DNA of 64,000 nt from Thermothielavioides terrestris NRRL 8126 (lineage: Eukaryota; Ascomycota; Sordariomycetes; Sordariales; Chaetomiaceae). The DNA is taken from assembly GCF_000226115.1 (NCBI RefSeq), contig NC_016458.1, forward strand, positions 9,281,501 to 9,345,500, in the 5' to 3' direction. Shown piece by piece: positions 1-9,790 of this stretch (the stretch's first letter is position 1; each line of letters starts with the position of its first letter). Made by a program: the position numbers and the translations under genes. The notes beneath the pieces were generated by a model that saw only the letters and a list, made by a program, of their open reading frames with translations, was not told the DNA's origin and searched no databases.

Positions 1-401
1 TACTTTGACATCTTCTTAAATAAGTCGCCTATATCTTTATATAATTCGTCGAAAGAGGGTAATAGCGATAAAGAGCTTTTAGTAGTGCCTACTACCCCAA
101 ATACCGCTTTTAGATAGCCTACTATACCTTCTTTCAACTAGCGCTATAGTCCCCTAGTCGAGTAAATTATACGCTCTTACTTCTAGTTTACTATAGTATC
201 GCTCTAATATATCCCTTAGTTATGCCCTATAGATAACTATAGAGCGTAAGATCCTATATCTAAGTTATATATACACTGCTTCTATAGGCTTCTACAATAC
301 AATCTACTACAACTATTGTTAAACCTACTATAGCAAGTAGGCTATGTAAATAGTATTAGAGAACTGCTATAGTAGTGGTTGTAGTAAGGTAGTTACCCCA
401 A

Positions 402-531
402 GCCACCTACCTTGCACCTCCGGCGCAGTGGTAGTTATCTCCCAAAGGACCTACCCTGCACTGCTCCCAACCGACCTACTCTGCACCTCTCCTACGCGAC
501 CTACCCTGCACCTCCTACCTACCCTGCACCT
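402..531. repeat. Degenerate minisatellite, about 5 copies
   Basis: The core CGACCTACCCTGCACCTCC recurs five times with small changes, starting near 402, 447, 472, 497 and 518. The spacing is uneven (about 20-45 bp). The array keeps CCTG and GCAC motifs that are largely lost around it, so it either escaped RIP or is younger than its surroundings. Confidence 0.6.
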
Positions 532-588
532 ACTATATTTGAATGGCTACATCTTAACTAAACCTTTACTAAAATGGGACTAGCTTAT

Positions 589-1036
589 TGTCGCGCATAG
601 TATATAGGGTGCCCCTAGCCTTTGCAGGGCAAGGATGTCCTTTTGCCCGTTGTGACAGTTATGAGCCCGGTTCGCGCAGTGGTCTTGCATCTCGCCGGCC
701 GTTCCCTGCGCATAGCAGCCACAACACGCAAAGGTCTATGGTTCGAACCACAGTCCGACCGGCTCGGTTTAGACCGTCGACGCCCTAGCGTGCAACGCTG
801 ATGGGGACCCTGGTCGGGTTACGGAAAGCGGAGAGTCTGGGAAAACAGAGACTTGTGCGTTTGGCAGCCCTTATGATTGGTTGTGCGTTTGGCAGCCCTT
901 GTGGTTGACCCCCAAGGTCTGGGGGGGTGTGTCGCGCATAGTATATAGGGTGCCCCTAGCCTTTGCAGGGCAAGGATGTCCTTTTGCCCCTAGCCTTTGC
1001 AGGGCAAGGATGTCCTTTTGCCCGTTGTGACACTTA
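589..1036 (+). mobile_element. tRNA-like, SINE-like patch between direct repeats
   Basis: A block of about 70 bp beginning TGTCGCGCATAG occurs at 589 and again at 930. In the right copy an internal unit of about 34 bp (953-986 and 987-1020) is tandemly duplicated. Between the blocks, 671-682 resembles a Pol III A box (GCGCAGTGG core) and 740-749 is a perfect B box (GGTTCGAACC). A unit of about 28 bp is duplicated near 852-907. The A-to-B distance (about 69 bp) is longer than in an ordinary tRNA, and I see no clean cloverleaf or T-run terminator. A tRNA-derived SINE remnant is the best guess. Confidence 0.35.
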
Positions 1037-1763
1037 TATATATCGATACCTTAGTCAAAGGACTATATATCTATATATATACCATTTAGGGCTAGAGTTG
1101 GTAAGGCCTTCAAATTTAGGGTTAAAGTAGGTAAGGCTATAGAGGCAATGGGCTCGGTGATTGGTTAGAGCTAGTTTGCGAGCTTGCAAGCCGATTTTTT
1201 AAAAAACCTAGCTAAATGAGTTTTGCGGGTATAGGAAATCCGTCTTACAGTCTGCTAGCTTGTGTAGAACACTGCACCTAGGCTAGTGGATATATGAGTA
1301 GGAGAGGAGATGCCTGCTCAACAGTGGAATACAAACTACTATTTAGCTTAACGCAAGCCTATATTAGTCCTTTCTAGCCTATGCCGCACTACCACTGTAG
1401 AAGGCTATAGGCCTTTTAGGCCCTATAAGCCCTTCTAAGTTCTCTTGCCCAGTTCTAAGCTATAGTGCTTGCAAAGCTTCTAGAATAACCTAATCTCAAC
1501 AACTATAATAGCTATAGTATATAGTAGTAATATTGTAAACGCTTTAATTATAGCTATAAGCCGATTCTACCTATTGCTATAGAGAAGGTACTAGCTCTAA
1601 CTATAGCTATTAACAACCTCGCTTAGAAGATAAGTTCCCTTTATCTCCTACTTTATACTCTTTATTTAATAGTTAAGTAGGCTATAAAGAAGATTCGCTC
1701 TATACTTTGTATACTTTTGAACGATCTCTAGAAGGTTAAAGAGGAAAGAGAGTAGGAGGATAC

Positions 1764-2012
1764 TGTTATGGACCGGGCTGTACTTGGGCTAGGTATGTGG
1801 GGGCTACGCCTAGGATCCGTAGCGGCCCCAGGGCGGACCTATAGCGGGCCCGCCTCGCGCCTAGAATAACGTCGGCCTAAACCCACTCCACGAGCCCTTG
1901 AAAACTCTACGTACGAGGACCGTAGCCTGTACTTCTCCTTTTCCTTTCCTTAAGGTAGTTGAATAGAACATTGTGCGCTTATCTGCAGACGCTATAAGGC
2001 TAGTACGTTATA
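1764..2012 (+). repeat. 5' LTR of the gypsy element
   Basis: The repeat is 249 bp and aligns end to end with 9137-9385. Comparing copies, the unmutated termini were TG...CA (start TGTTACGG, end ACGTTACA). If transcription starts at the self-priming sequence at 1952, U3 is about 188 bp and R-U5 about 61 bp. Preceding bases 1759-1763 (GATAC) are the target duplication. Confidence 0.92.
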
Positions 2013-2026
2013 GTTCAACTACCTTT
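1952..2026 (+). promoter_or_regulatory. Self-priming pair: LTR-internal segment and primer-binding site
   Basis: Bases 2014-2025 (TTCAACTACCTT) lie one base after the 5' LTR and are the exact reverse complement of LTR bases 1952-1963; a G-U pair (2013 with 1964) extends the match to 13. The same sequence is in the 3' LTR at 9325-9336. The PBS does not begin with TGG, so it does not match a tRNA 3' end. This is the Tf1/sushi-type arrangement, in which the 5' end of the transcript folds back to prime minus-strand synthesis. Confidence 0.75.
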
Positions 2027-2099
2027 ATATAGATAGAGCAGCTATTACTTTCAGGTATAGACGAGAGTAGTACGCTAGGCGTTTCGACGCTAGTACTGA

Positions 2100-3330
2100 G
2101 CGGGCTAGACGCTATTATAAACAACCTAGGTGTCCTATAGGTCCTAGACCTAGATTGGGTCTATGAACATTTCCAACTCTTATAGAAGACGATTGTACGT
2201 TAGAATATAACTATTAAGGAACTTCGTATAGCCTAGATTGCTATAGCTTAGACTATAAACGTCCCTACGATAGTAAACGCCTAGGCTTTGACGATTGACA
2301 CCGTAGCTCTGGTAGCTCCCTAGACGTAGTGGAAGCGCCTCTCTATAGGACAACCCTTCGATAGTAAAAAGGAGCTCTTTGCCGTTTAGAGGACTACGAT
2401 AGCGTACGTCCTAGTAGTGGACTAGGACTTTATTAGGGGTCTCTACGACTAGTGGGTATTCATTTAGGGGAACCTTAGCTAGGGGGTCTAGGCCAAGGTC
2501 GTAGCCTTCTACGAGTCGGGAGGACCTAGCTGCAACTACGACCTAGGAGCGTTTCTCGAGTATCTTACGACAGTCTATATAGACCTCTATAAATAGGTTA
2601 TAGCCTTAACAGAGCTAGATATACTCCGTTAAGGAGATAACGAGCTGTTCTCCTCCTTTATTGTTTACTTCGAGGCGAAGCTATCGAAGGTTAGAGGACT
2701 CAATTAGAGCAATAAGGTACGACTTATTAGACTACAACGATACTTCTCCTTAAAGTTGAAGTATATTATAGTAGGACGGGGGGTCCCGTAGAACGACTAT
2801 GCTATAGTCGTTATAAAGTACTACGAGATCGCTATTGACTTAGAGGCCCTTTGCCTAGAGGAATGACACTAGTAGTCCTAGGGTAAACGACCTAGGCCCA
2901 ACGTAGATATGGAGAAGGATATAGATAGAGATATACCAATGACCGAGATCAATATGACCTACACTGCCCTAACCTAGGGGGGAGCCAACAGAGGTCGTAG
3001 AGGAAAGTAGTAGTGGAATAGAGGAAAACGAGGCGTGAACGTGCTATAGGTAAAGTAGGTAAACGACAAGGTATATATAGTACGCCAATAGGCTAGAGCC
3101 TATATCTATTGTAGGCGTTAAAGCTACTTCGTAGCTACTTGTCCCTTCGCCCTAGTCAAGAGACTAGCTCCTTAGGTCAATATCAATAAGTTGGAGGCTA
3201 AGAAATAGGTAGAGGAGGACTCCCTCTCTAAGGAGGAAAAGGGAAAAGAGTAGCCCCTATACAAAGTCTTGTATAGGGGCCGAAAGGACCTAGCCGCTTA
3301 TAGAACGAGTTTATAGAGATTAGAGAGAGA
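2100..3330 (+). pseudogene. gag remnant of the gypsy element
   Basis: Reading TAG as a former glutamine codon gives a continuous gag-like protein. A capsid-like helical stretch near 2390-2720 is followed by a charged region and a CCHC zinc knuckle at 3101-3142. The knuckle has the exact CX2CX4HX4C spacing once two RIP changes (Cys to Tyr, His to Tyr) are allowed for. The gag frame differs from that of pol, so the intact element used a frameshift or has lost a base here. The N-terminal boundary is approximate. Confidence 0.7.
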
Positions 3331-6300
3331 ATAGATAAGCCCTTTTTTTTTATCTTTGTTTTTCTGAACTCCTTTGGTTTTATAAACGTATAAGTGGATA
3401 ATAGGTACTAGAGCTATAGAGCTATTAGCGAGAGAGTATATTAGAGGTTAGGGATTAAGTAGATAAGTTTGCCGACTCCCTATACCTTAGGTATTATAGT
3501 CAAGGGGGTACAAATTATAAAGAAAATTATATATATCGCCTATATTACAATAGACATCGATAAGTAGATCAGTGTCGCTATATTCTATATAGTACTAGGG
3601 CTAGCCTACAACGTTATATTGGGGCTCCTTTAGATAAATTACCATAGGATCGTGCTAGACCTAGCTAATAGGGTCTTTACCGTCAATTTGTAAAGTGGCC
3701 TATAGGTATACAAATACTTCTTGTAGTAGAAGGAAGTTAACGCCACCCTAATTATAGGTACGATGTTCGTAGGCTTAGCTTGTAGGGTATAAAGGAAGAA
3801 GTCTAAAGGGGTACAAGATATGTTCCTTATTACTAATATCTATAAGATGACTACTATACTAGGAGTGGCCGTCTCCTAGCCTAATACCGACCTAGACCCA
3901 AAGGTCGCTCTGCTAGAGGAGCTATATAACTTCGCCAACCTCTTTGACAAAGAGAAGGCGAACGACCTCCCCCTCTATCGAAGGGAAGCCGACTATTATA
4001 TCTATCTTAAGATAGGCTTAGACGGAAAACCTCCTAAGCTCCTATAGGGACCCTTATATAATATACTAAGGGACTATCTCCTAGAGATTTAGAAGTAGGT
4101 CGTAGACCTGTTGGATAAAGGATAGATCTAGGTAAGCTCTTTATCAGTAGTTGTCCTAGTCCTCTTTATAAAGAAGCTAGGAGGAGGATAAAGGTTCTAT
4201 ATAGACTACTGAGCTTTGAATAAGATTACTAAGCAAGACCGGTACCCGCTCTTCCTAATTAAGGAGACTCTTTGGTCCTTAGCTAAGGCCAAATAGCTTA
4301 CGAAGCTAGACGTTAGGGCTACGTTCTATTGTATCTAGATAGCTAAGGGGGATAAGCACTTTATAGCGTTTTATATAAGGTTCGGACTATTCGAGTAGCT
4401 AGTCTGCCCCTTTAGGCTTGTAAATACTCCTACAACGTTCTAAAGATATATTAACAATGTCCTTGGTCTAATGCTAGGAGACTATATAACGGTATACTTT
4501 GACGACGTCTTAGTATACTCGAGTAGAAGCTAAAAGGACTATATAAGGAAGGTATACAAGGTCTTCCGAAGACTAAGGGATATAGGCCTTAACTTAGACT
4601 TTAAGAAATATATATTTACGGTGAAAGAAGTTAAGTATCTAGGGTATATCGTAGAGGCTAGGGTCTATGTCCGCCCCGACCTTAAGAAGATCAAGGCTAT
4701 TCGTGAGTAGGAGGTACCTTATAAGGTCTAAGGAGTATAGAGCTTCCTAGGATTCGCTAATTTCTATCGCGACTTTATTCCTAATTTCTCTAAGAAAGTA
4801 GCCCTATTAACACGCTTTATTTGTAAAAACGTCCCCTTCCGCTAGGGCAAAGAGGAGTAGGACGCCTTCGATATACTTAAGGCTACGTTTATATTGGAGC
4901 CGATCTTCGCCTAATAGGATTCTGAGAGAGAGACGATCGTAGAAGCGGACTATTCTAGTATAGCGCTTAGTAAATGTTTATCTTAATAGGGAGAGGACGA
5001 GGTTCTTTACCCTATAGCCTACTACTTTATAAAACTAAGCCCTATTAAGCGCAACTATACTATCTATAACAAAGAGCTGTTGGCTATTATCTTATATCTC
5101 AAAGCCTGGTCGGCGAAGCTTTAGAGTATAGTAGCCCCTTTTACTATCTTAACCGACTATAAGAACCTTAAGTACTTTACCTAGCTATATCCGATCAGTG
5201 AACGGTAGGCCCAATAGGCGAAGATGCTCTCCCTATTCAACTTCGAGCTAAAGTACTAGCTAGGATCCTAGGCCTTACACTTCGATACGCTCTTTCGGCG
5301 TAAACAAGACGAGCCTAAAGATAGCTAGCGTATTGCCTAGCTGCTCCTTCCAATCAAGGTATACTAGACTAGTATATAGGAGGAGGCTAGATTGCCTATA
5401 GGAGAGACACTTTTCGAGGATAAGTAGCTCGTAGCCCTATAGGACAAGGGTATTGTCGGAGATAAGCACTATACTTACTAGCTCTAGGCCATTCGCAACA
5501 GAGCTTAGAAGTTTCTAAAGGAGGTAAACGTAGTATAAACCTAGATCGTAGACTACTCCTTCAACATATAAGGCGTACTCTAGTTCTATAGCCGTCTCTA
5601 GCTCCCTATATAGAAGCCCTTAACTACTATAATTATCTAGCGGATCTATAACTCAGCTATATTAGGACACCTAGGGTACAATAGGCTATTTAAAATGCTC
5701 TAGAGAGATTACCACTAGGACTTTATATCGTCCAATGTAAAGCGGTTCATTAGGAATTGCAACTAGTGCCGCTAGAGCAAGATCTCCTAGTAGCTACGTC
5801 AAAGGCTTTTACAACCTTTGCCTATCCCTAATCACTTTTAGAAGTAGATCTCTATTGACTTTATAACCGACCTCTCTATAAGAGACGAGGGGGCGCCTAG
5901 CTACCTTATAGTAATTACCGACCGCCTCTTTAAGTATATATAGCTTAAGGCGATATACTTAATAGGAGCGGAAGAGTATACCCTCCGGTTCTATAACGTA
6001 TAGTGGCGCTTCTATAGGTTCCCGACTCAAATTATAACCGACTATAGATCGGACTAGTTGAGTAGGTTCTAGACCGCGTTATATAAGGTGGTAGGGGTAG
6101 AGTAGCTCCTATCGACTTCTCACTATCCCTAGACGAATAGGGGAATAGAGTAGGTTAACCAAAAGGTATAGGCTATCCTCCGGATCTTCGTCTCCTTTGT
6201 ATAGTACGACTAGCCCGAATACCTCCTAGCCTACTAGTTCACGCTTAACAACAGGGACTTGTCTATAACTAGGGTGAGCCTAAACTATCTCTTCTATAGG

Positions 6301-6951
6301 TTCAATATAAGCCCTATACAACTTATTACGATCCTAACGACGTCTATAGCGACCTTAGAGGGCTATACTACTAGGTTCCTCCGCTATCTAAAGGAGGGAA
6401 TAGAGTGGACCTAAGTAGCTATCGTATATACGTAGTAGCGGTAGTAGGCGAATACAAACTGCTCTCGCCGCTTAACTAAGAGGTTTAAGGTAGGGGATAA
6501 AGTATAGCTCTCTCTATATAATATAAAGACGAACCGCCCTAGTAAGAAACTCAACTAGCTAAATGCTAAGTACAAGGTGGTCGTAGTATCTACCCCTTTA
6601 ATAGTGATGCTCGATATACTAAGTGGTCTATACCTAACCTTCTATATCGATTTAGTTGAGCGAGTAGCCTTTGATCCACTCTCTTTATAGAAAATTATAG
6701 ATAAGTGGCTAGACCCTATATAGGTTACATCGAAGGAGGGTATTCCTTAGTAGAAGTATAGGGTAGAAGCGATCCTCAAAGTTTAGAACGCTAAAGGGAG
6801 GGGAAACAACCGCGATATATACGTCAAGTGGGTAGGTTATAATAAACCAACGTAGGAGCCCTTAGAGAACTTTTTAGATACTACTACGTTCAACGAGTTC
6901 AAATAGGAATAGGGAGATATACGATACAACGATAGGCTAATATCGAACTAA
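3331..6951 (+). pseudogene. pol remnant: PR-RT-RNaseH-IN-chromodomain
   Basis: The frame stays open apart from TAG codons and ends at a TAA (6949-6951). The reverse transcriptase core reads VYFDDVLVYS around 4492-4521, including the YFDD catalytic motif at 4495-4506. RNase H follows near 4900-5150. The integrase zinc-binding HHCC region lies near 5665-5775 and the catalytic Asp of an IDFITDL-like motif near 5850-5875. A chromodomain (6763-6903) has the KWVGY and EPLENF signatures. This is a dead retroelement polyprotein; the many TAG codons fit CpA to TpA RIP of CAG. Confidence 0.88.
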
Positions 6952-6974
6952 AGGAGGAAGGGAAAACGCAATAT

Positions 6975-8524
6975 TTATATATAGACTACCCTATAAGAAA
7001 CGACAACGACAAAACGAATATAGCTTGGTAATACCATTGGGTATATAGTCACCTCGACACGTCTAGCTATAGCCTTATCACGAAAAGACGACAAAAGAAA
7101 CATAAGTATAAGGAGATCCTAATATATCAACTAAGTCTACTTCCTTAAATATAGGTAATCCTCTAGCCTTACCTTAGCGTCAACCCTATAGTATCGTAGG
7201 ATATCTAGGTATAAGCTAATAGGAGACAGGGTCGACGGCCAACGTATAACCTACTCTAGGATCTCTAAGGTAAGACGGAGGCGGATATTAAAATTACTAT
7301 AACTACTCTAGTCGGTAGGTTGGTTCGACAAAGGGTCGAAGCGTAGGATAAAACGGGGATAGGGCTACGATAGGAGACGGGGCTGTCTCTAGCTCTACTC
7401 TATAGCCTCTTTGTCTCTAGACAACACTAGGTCGCTAGTAGGTAAGTACACAGTACCCTTATCTAGCGACGAGAGCACCTCTATAATCGGCTGTCTATTG
7501 GTCCTGCTAGGGGTCTAGGGAGGAGGATTAGTACGTTTATAGTAGATATACATAAGGTCTTTAGTAAACGAAGACGAGTAGCGCTAGGGACGTAGAGCGA
7601 AGGGGACTAGGGCAATGTCGTACCTAGTGGGAGTCGAACTATAGCTGCCCCGCGAAAAGGGGCTAGACTACAGTGAACTTAAAACATAGTCGACAAGACG
7701 GTTGTTAGTATTAACAACGGTCGTAATAGCGTCGACCAAGTAGTGTATTTCGCGTTGGTAGGCTTCTTTATTACTTATTAGGCGATAAGTCAAGTAGGTA
7801 GCTAGCTAAGTAGAGACGTCTAGGGAGGAAGTAGGTGGATTATAGGGCACTAGGGCCCTATAGTAGCTTAGTATAGTAGAGGAGGTAACTAGGGTCCAAG
7901 GGACGGTGCAAGTCGGGGTCCATTCGATAGTAGATAGGGGAAGTAGTGCTAGCTAAGCGGAGATATAGTATACCTATACATTGTTAAAAGTAATCTAGAA
8001 AGACTAAGCTAGCTTCCAGAATTCGTACTTAAGGACTATATAGTAGGCGGGCTACGAGCTCGTCTTCTTCTAGATAGGGGTCTCAATAGCCTAGCCTATA
8101 TTGTACGCCTTAAGAATTTTCTTTAGACTAGACCGAAGGCAAAGGTTTGTTGCCTATAATGTAGAGTCCTACTTATACATTGTATAGGCCCTACGACATT
8201 CCTCGTAGGATTTGCCGTAGCTAAGGATATATTCGACCTTAGTACTACTAAGGAGGCGAGCGACGTATTGTATATAGAACTCTCCTTTATTGGAGAGCAG
8301 TTCGTTTTCCTTGTTGTTAGAGTCTCCTTTAACAACGAACTTATCGATCGACAACTTATTATTCTTCTAGTAATTGTTTCAGTTCTATAATATCGTAGTT
8401 AGTGAGCGACTTAGGTCTACGACGGGATTATCCTAGAGGCACTTATATTGTAGTCTTCGTTATTATCGCCACCAGGATAGCGGCCTACGCCTCTACCTCT
8501 AAGAGCGGTAGCGGCGACTGACAT
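6975..8524 (-). pseudogene. Antisense accessory ORF of the gypsy element, unknown family
   Basis: On the minus strand, the frame from 8354 down to a TAA at 6975-6977 runs 460 codons. I count about 22 in-frame stops, every one TAG (RIP of CAG), and no internal TAA or TGA. Upstream, an ATG at 8522-8524 opens a short Arg/Gly-rich N-terminus (begins MSVAATALRGRGVGR) that joins the main frame through two small frameshifts. The tail meets the pol stop with a gap of only 23 bp. A mixed polar, Leu/Tyr-rich middle is followed by a Pro/Ser/Thr-rich part. I see no transmembrane segment, zinc finger or known motif and do not recognise the family. Confidence 0.65.
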
Positions 8525-9136
8525 TTTAGCGATCCTATATACGAACGCGATAGGCGAGTTTTAGGAACTATATCGCTATTGGGGCGGGGGACGAAAAGAC
8601 TCTAGCTAGAGCCAAGGTGGAAATAAGCAGTATACTCGAGGATATAGACAGATATATAGAGAGAATATAGGAGGAGGGGAACGTATACGAGGCGGGATAG
8701 GGGGATGTTGTTGGTATACGAAGAGGGAAGAGACTAGATCGCGAGAGAGGAGGGGGATATACGCGTTAAGTACGAGAGGGAAATACGAGAAAGTCGGGTT
8801 ATACAAGAAGAGGGGCTTTTAATAGCGACGAGCGGGGTCGAATCGTATACAATTAGTAGGTATACCCGATATAGCGTGGTTGCTCTATATAAACGTGTAA
8901 GGAGAGGAGGGGGCTAATCAGCGGCTTGCTAAGGCGATGTAAATAAACAACTCGAGCCTAGGCAGTAGGACAGCTACGAATGGCAGGCGATATAAATAAA
9001 CAACTCGAGCCTAGGTAGTAGGATAGCTACGAATAGCAAGACCTCAGTAGGCAACTACCCCGAACCCGACTACGCCGATGCTCGATATAGCGTCGTATAT
9101 ACCCTAACTCAACCGCCTAGCGGGGCAGGGGGGGTA
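8525..9136. other. Gypsy 3' non-coding region with tandem repeat and polypurine tract
   Basis: This segment lies between the putative antisense ATG and the 3' LTR. A 53-bp unit is repeated in tandem at 8933-8985 and 8986-9038, differing by a few transitions. A run of G and A (9119-9136) directly before the LTR is a good polypurine tract. If the antisense frame was expressed, its promoter would lie here. Confidence 0.6.
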
Positions 9137-9385
9137 TATTACAGACCGGGCTATACCTGGGCTAGGTATATAGGGGCTACGCCTAGGATCCGTGGCGGCC
9201 CTAGGGCGGACCTATAGCGGGCCCGCCTCGCGCCTGGAATAACGTTGGCCCAAACCCACTCCGCGAGCCCCTGAAAACTCTATATACGAGGACCGTAGCC
9301 TGTACTTCTCCTTTTCCTTTCCTTAAGGTAGTTGAATAGAACATCGTACGCTTATCTGTAGACGCTATAAGGCTAGCACGTTACA
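9137..9385 (+). repeat. 3' LTR of the gypsy element
   Basis: This is the partner of the LTR at 1764-2012, also 249 bp. All differences I can see are C/T or G/A. It keeps the original ...ACA end lost in the 5' copy. GATAC at 9386-9390 completes the target duplication. Confidence 0.92.
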
Positions 9386-9390
9386 GATAC

Positions 9391-9790
9391 TAAGATAGCA
9401 AAGTAAAAGGAGTAGTAGCCTTAATAGTAGATGTAAACGTAGAAGGTCCCTTTAGTTTCCTAAAGTAGAGCCCTAGATAATCCTCTTAGTCTTACGCCTT
9501 TGGAGATAATAGAAAGAGAGGCAAAGGAACTACTCTCCTAGTAGGTAGAGAGTAATAAAATAGTAAATAACTAGGAGCTAGAGCAAGTCATTTTATAGAT
9601 AATGAAGCTAGTAGAGCGGTTAGAGATATAGACTAAGCTTCTTTAGTGTTAAGGAAAGGCGGCGATTATAGAGCTTATCTATCGCTAGAATATATAAAGT
9701 CAAAGTATAGAATAGCAATAGTAGATAGTTCTTAAAAAGAAGATAGTTGACTCCTCTACTCTTTTCTCGTCTATCGTATATTTTAAAGGT
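9391..9790 (+). pseudogene. Right half of an ORF split by the gypsy insertion
   Basis: Removing the gypsy element and one copy of GATAC joins 1540-1763 to 9391-9790 in one plus-strand frame, broken mainly by TAG codons with one TAA (9402 region). The product would be Lys/Gln/Glu-rich with a coiled-coil look. It abuts the 3' end of the copia pol remnant. I do not recognise the family; a transposon protein C-terminus is plausible. Confidence 0.4.

Larger units (their letters stand above)
1..1763. other. AT-rich RIP-degraded repeat flank
   Basis: This stretch is dominated by TA, TAG and CTA, with almost no long open frame on either strand, as expected of RIP-mutated repeats. Two patches stay GC-rich: a minisatellite at about 402-531 and a tRNA-like patch at 589-1036. 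From about 1540 to 1763 the plus strand reads as a peptide rich in K, E and Q interrupted only by TAG codons, and this frame resumes after the gypsy element at 9391. I cannot assign a family to it. Confidence 0.6.
1764..9385 (+). mobile_element. Full-length Ty3/gypsy chromovirus, RIP-degraded
   Basis: This is a complete LTR retrotransposon of 7.6 kb. It has 249-bp LTRs at 1764-2012 and 9137-9385, a 5-bp target duplication GATAC (1759-1763 and 9386-9390), a self-complementary primer site just after the 5' LTR, a purine tract before the 3' LTR, and gag and pol in order PR-RT-RNaseH-IN-chromodomain. Pol order and the chromodomain place it in the chromovirus branch of Metaviridae. Many in-frame TAG codons show it is dead. 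The two LTRs differ by about 21 substitutions, all transitions, with no indels, which points to RIP rather than random decay. Confidence 0.93.

Noticed and set aside
8606..8806. 66-codon minus-strand frame upstream of the antisense gypsy ORF
   Set aside because: Pro/Ser/Leu-rich and not continuous with the antisense ORF; probably leader sequence.
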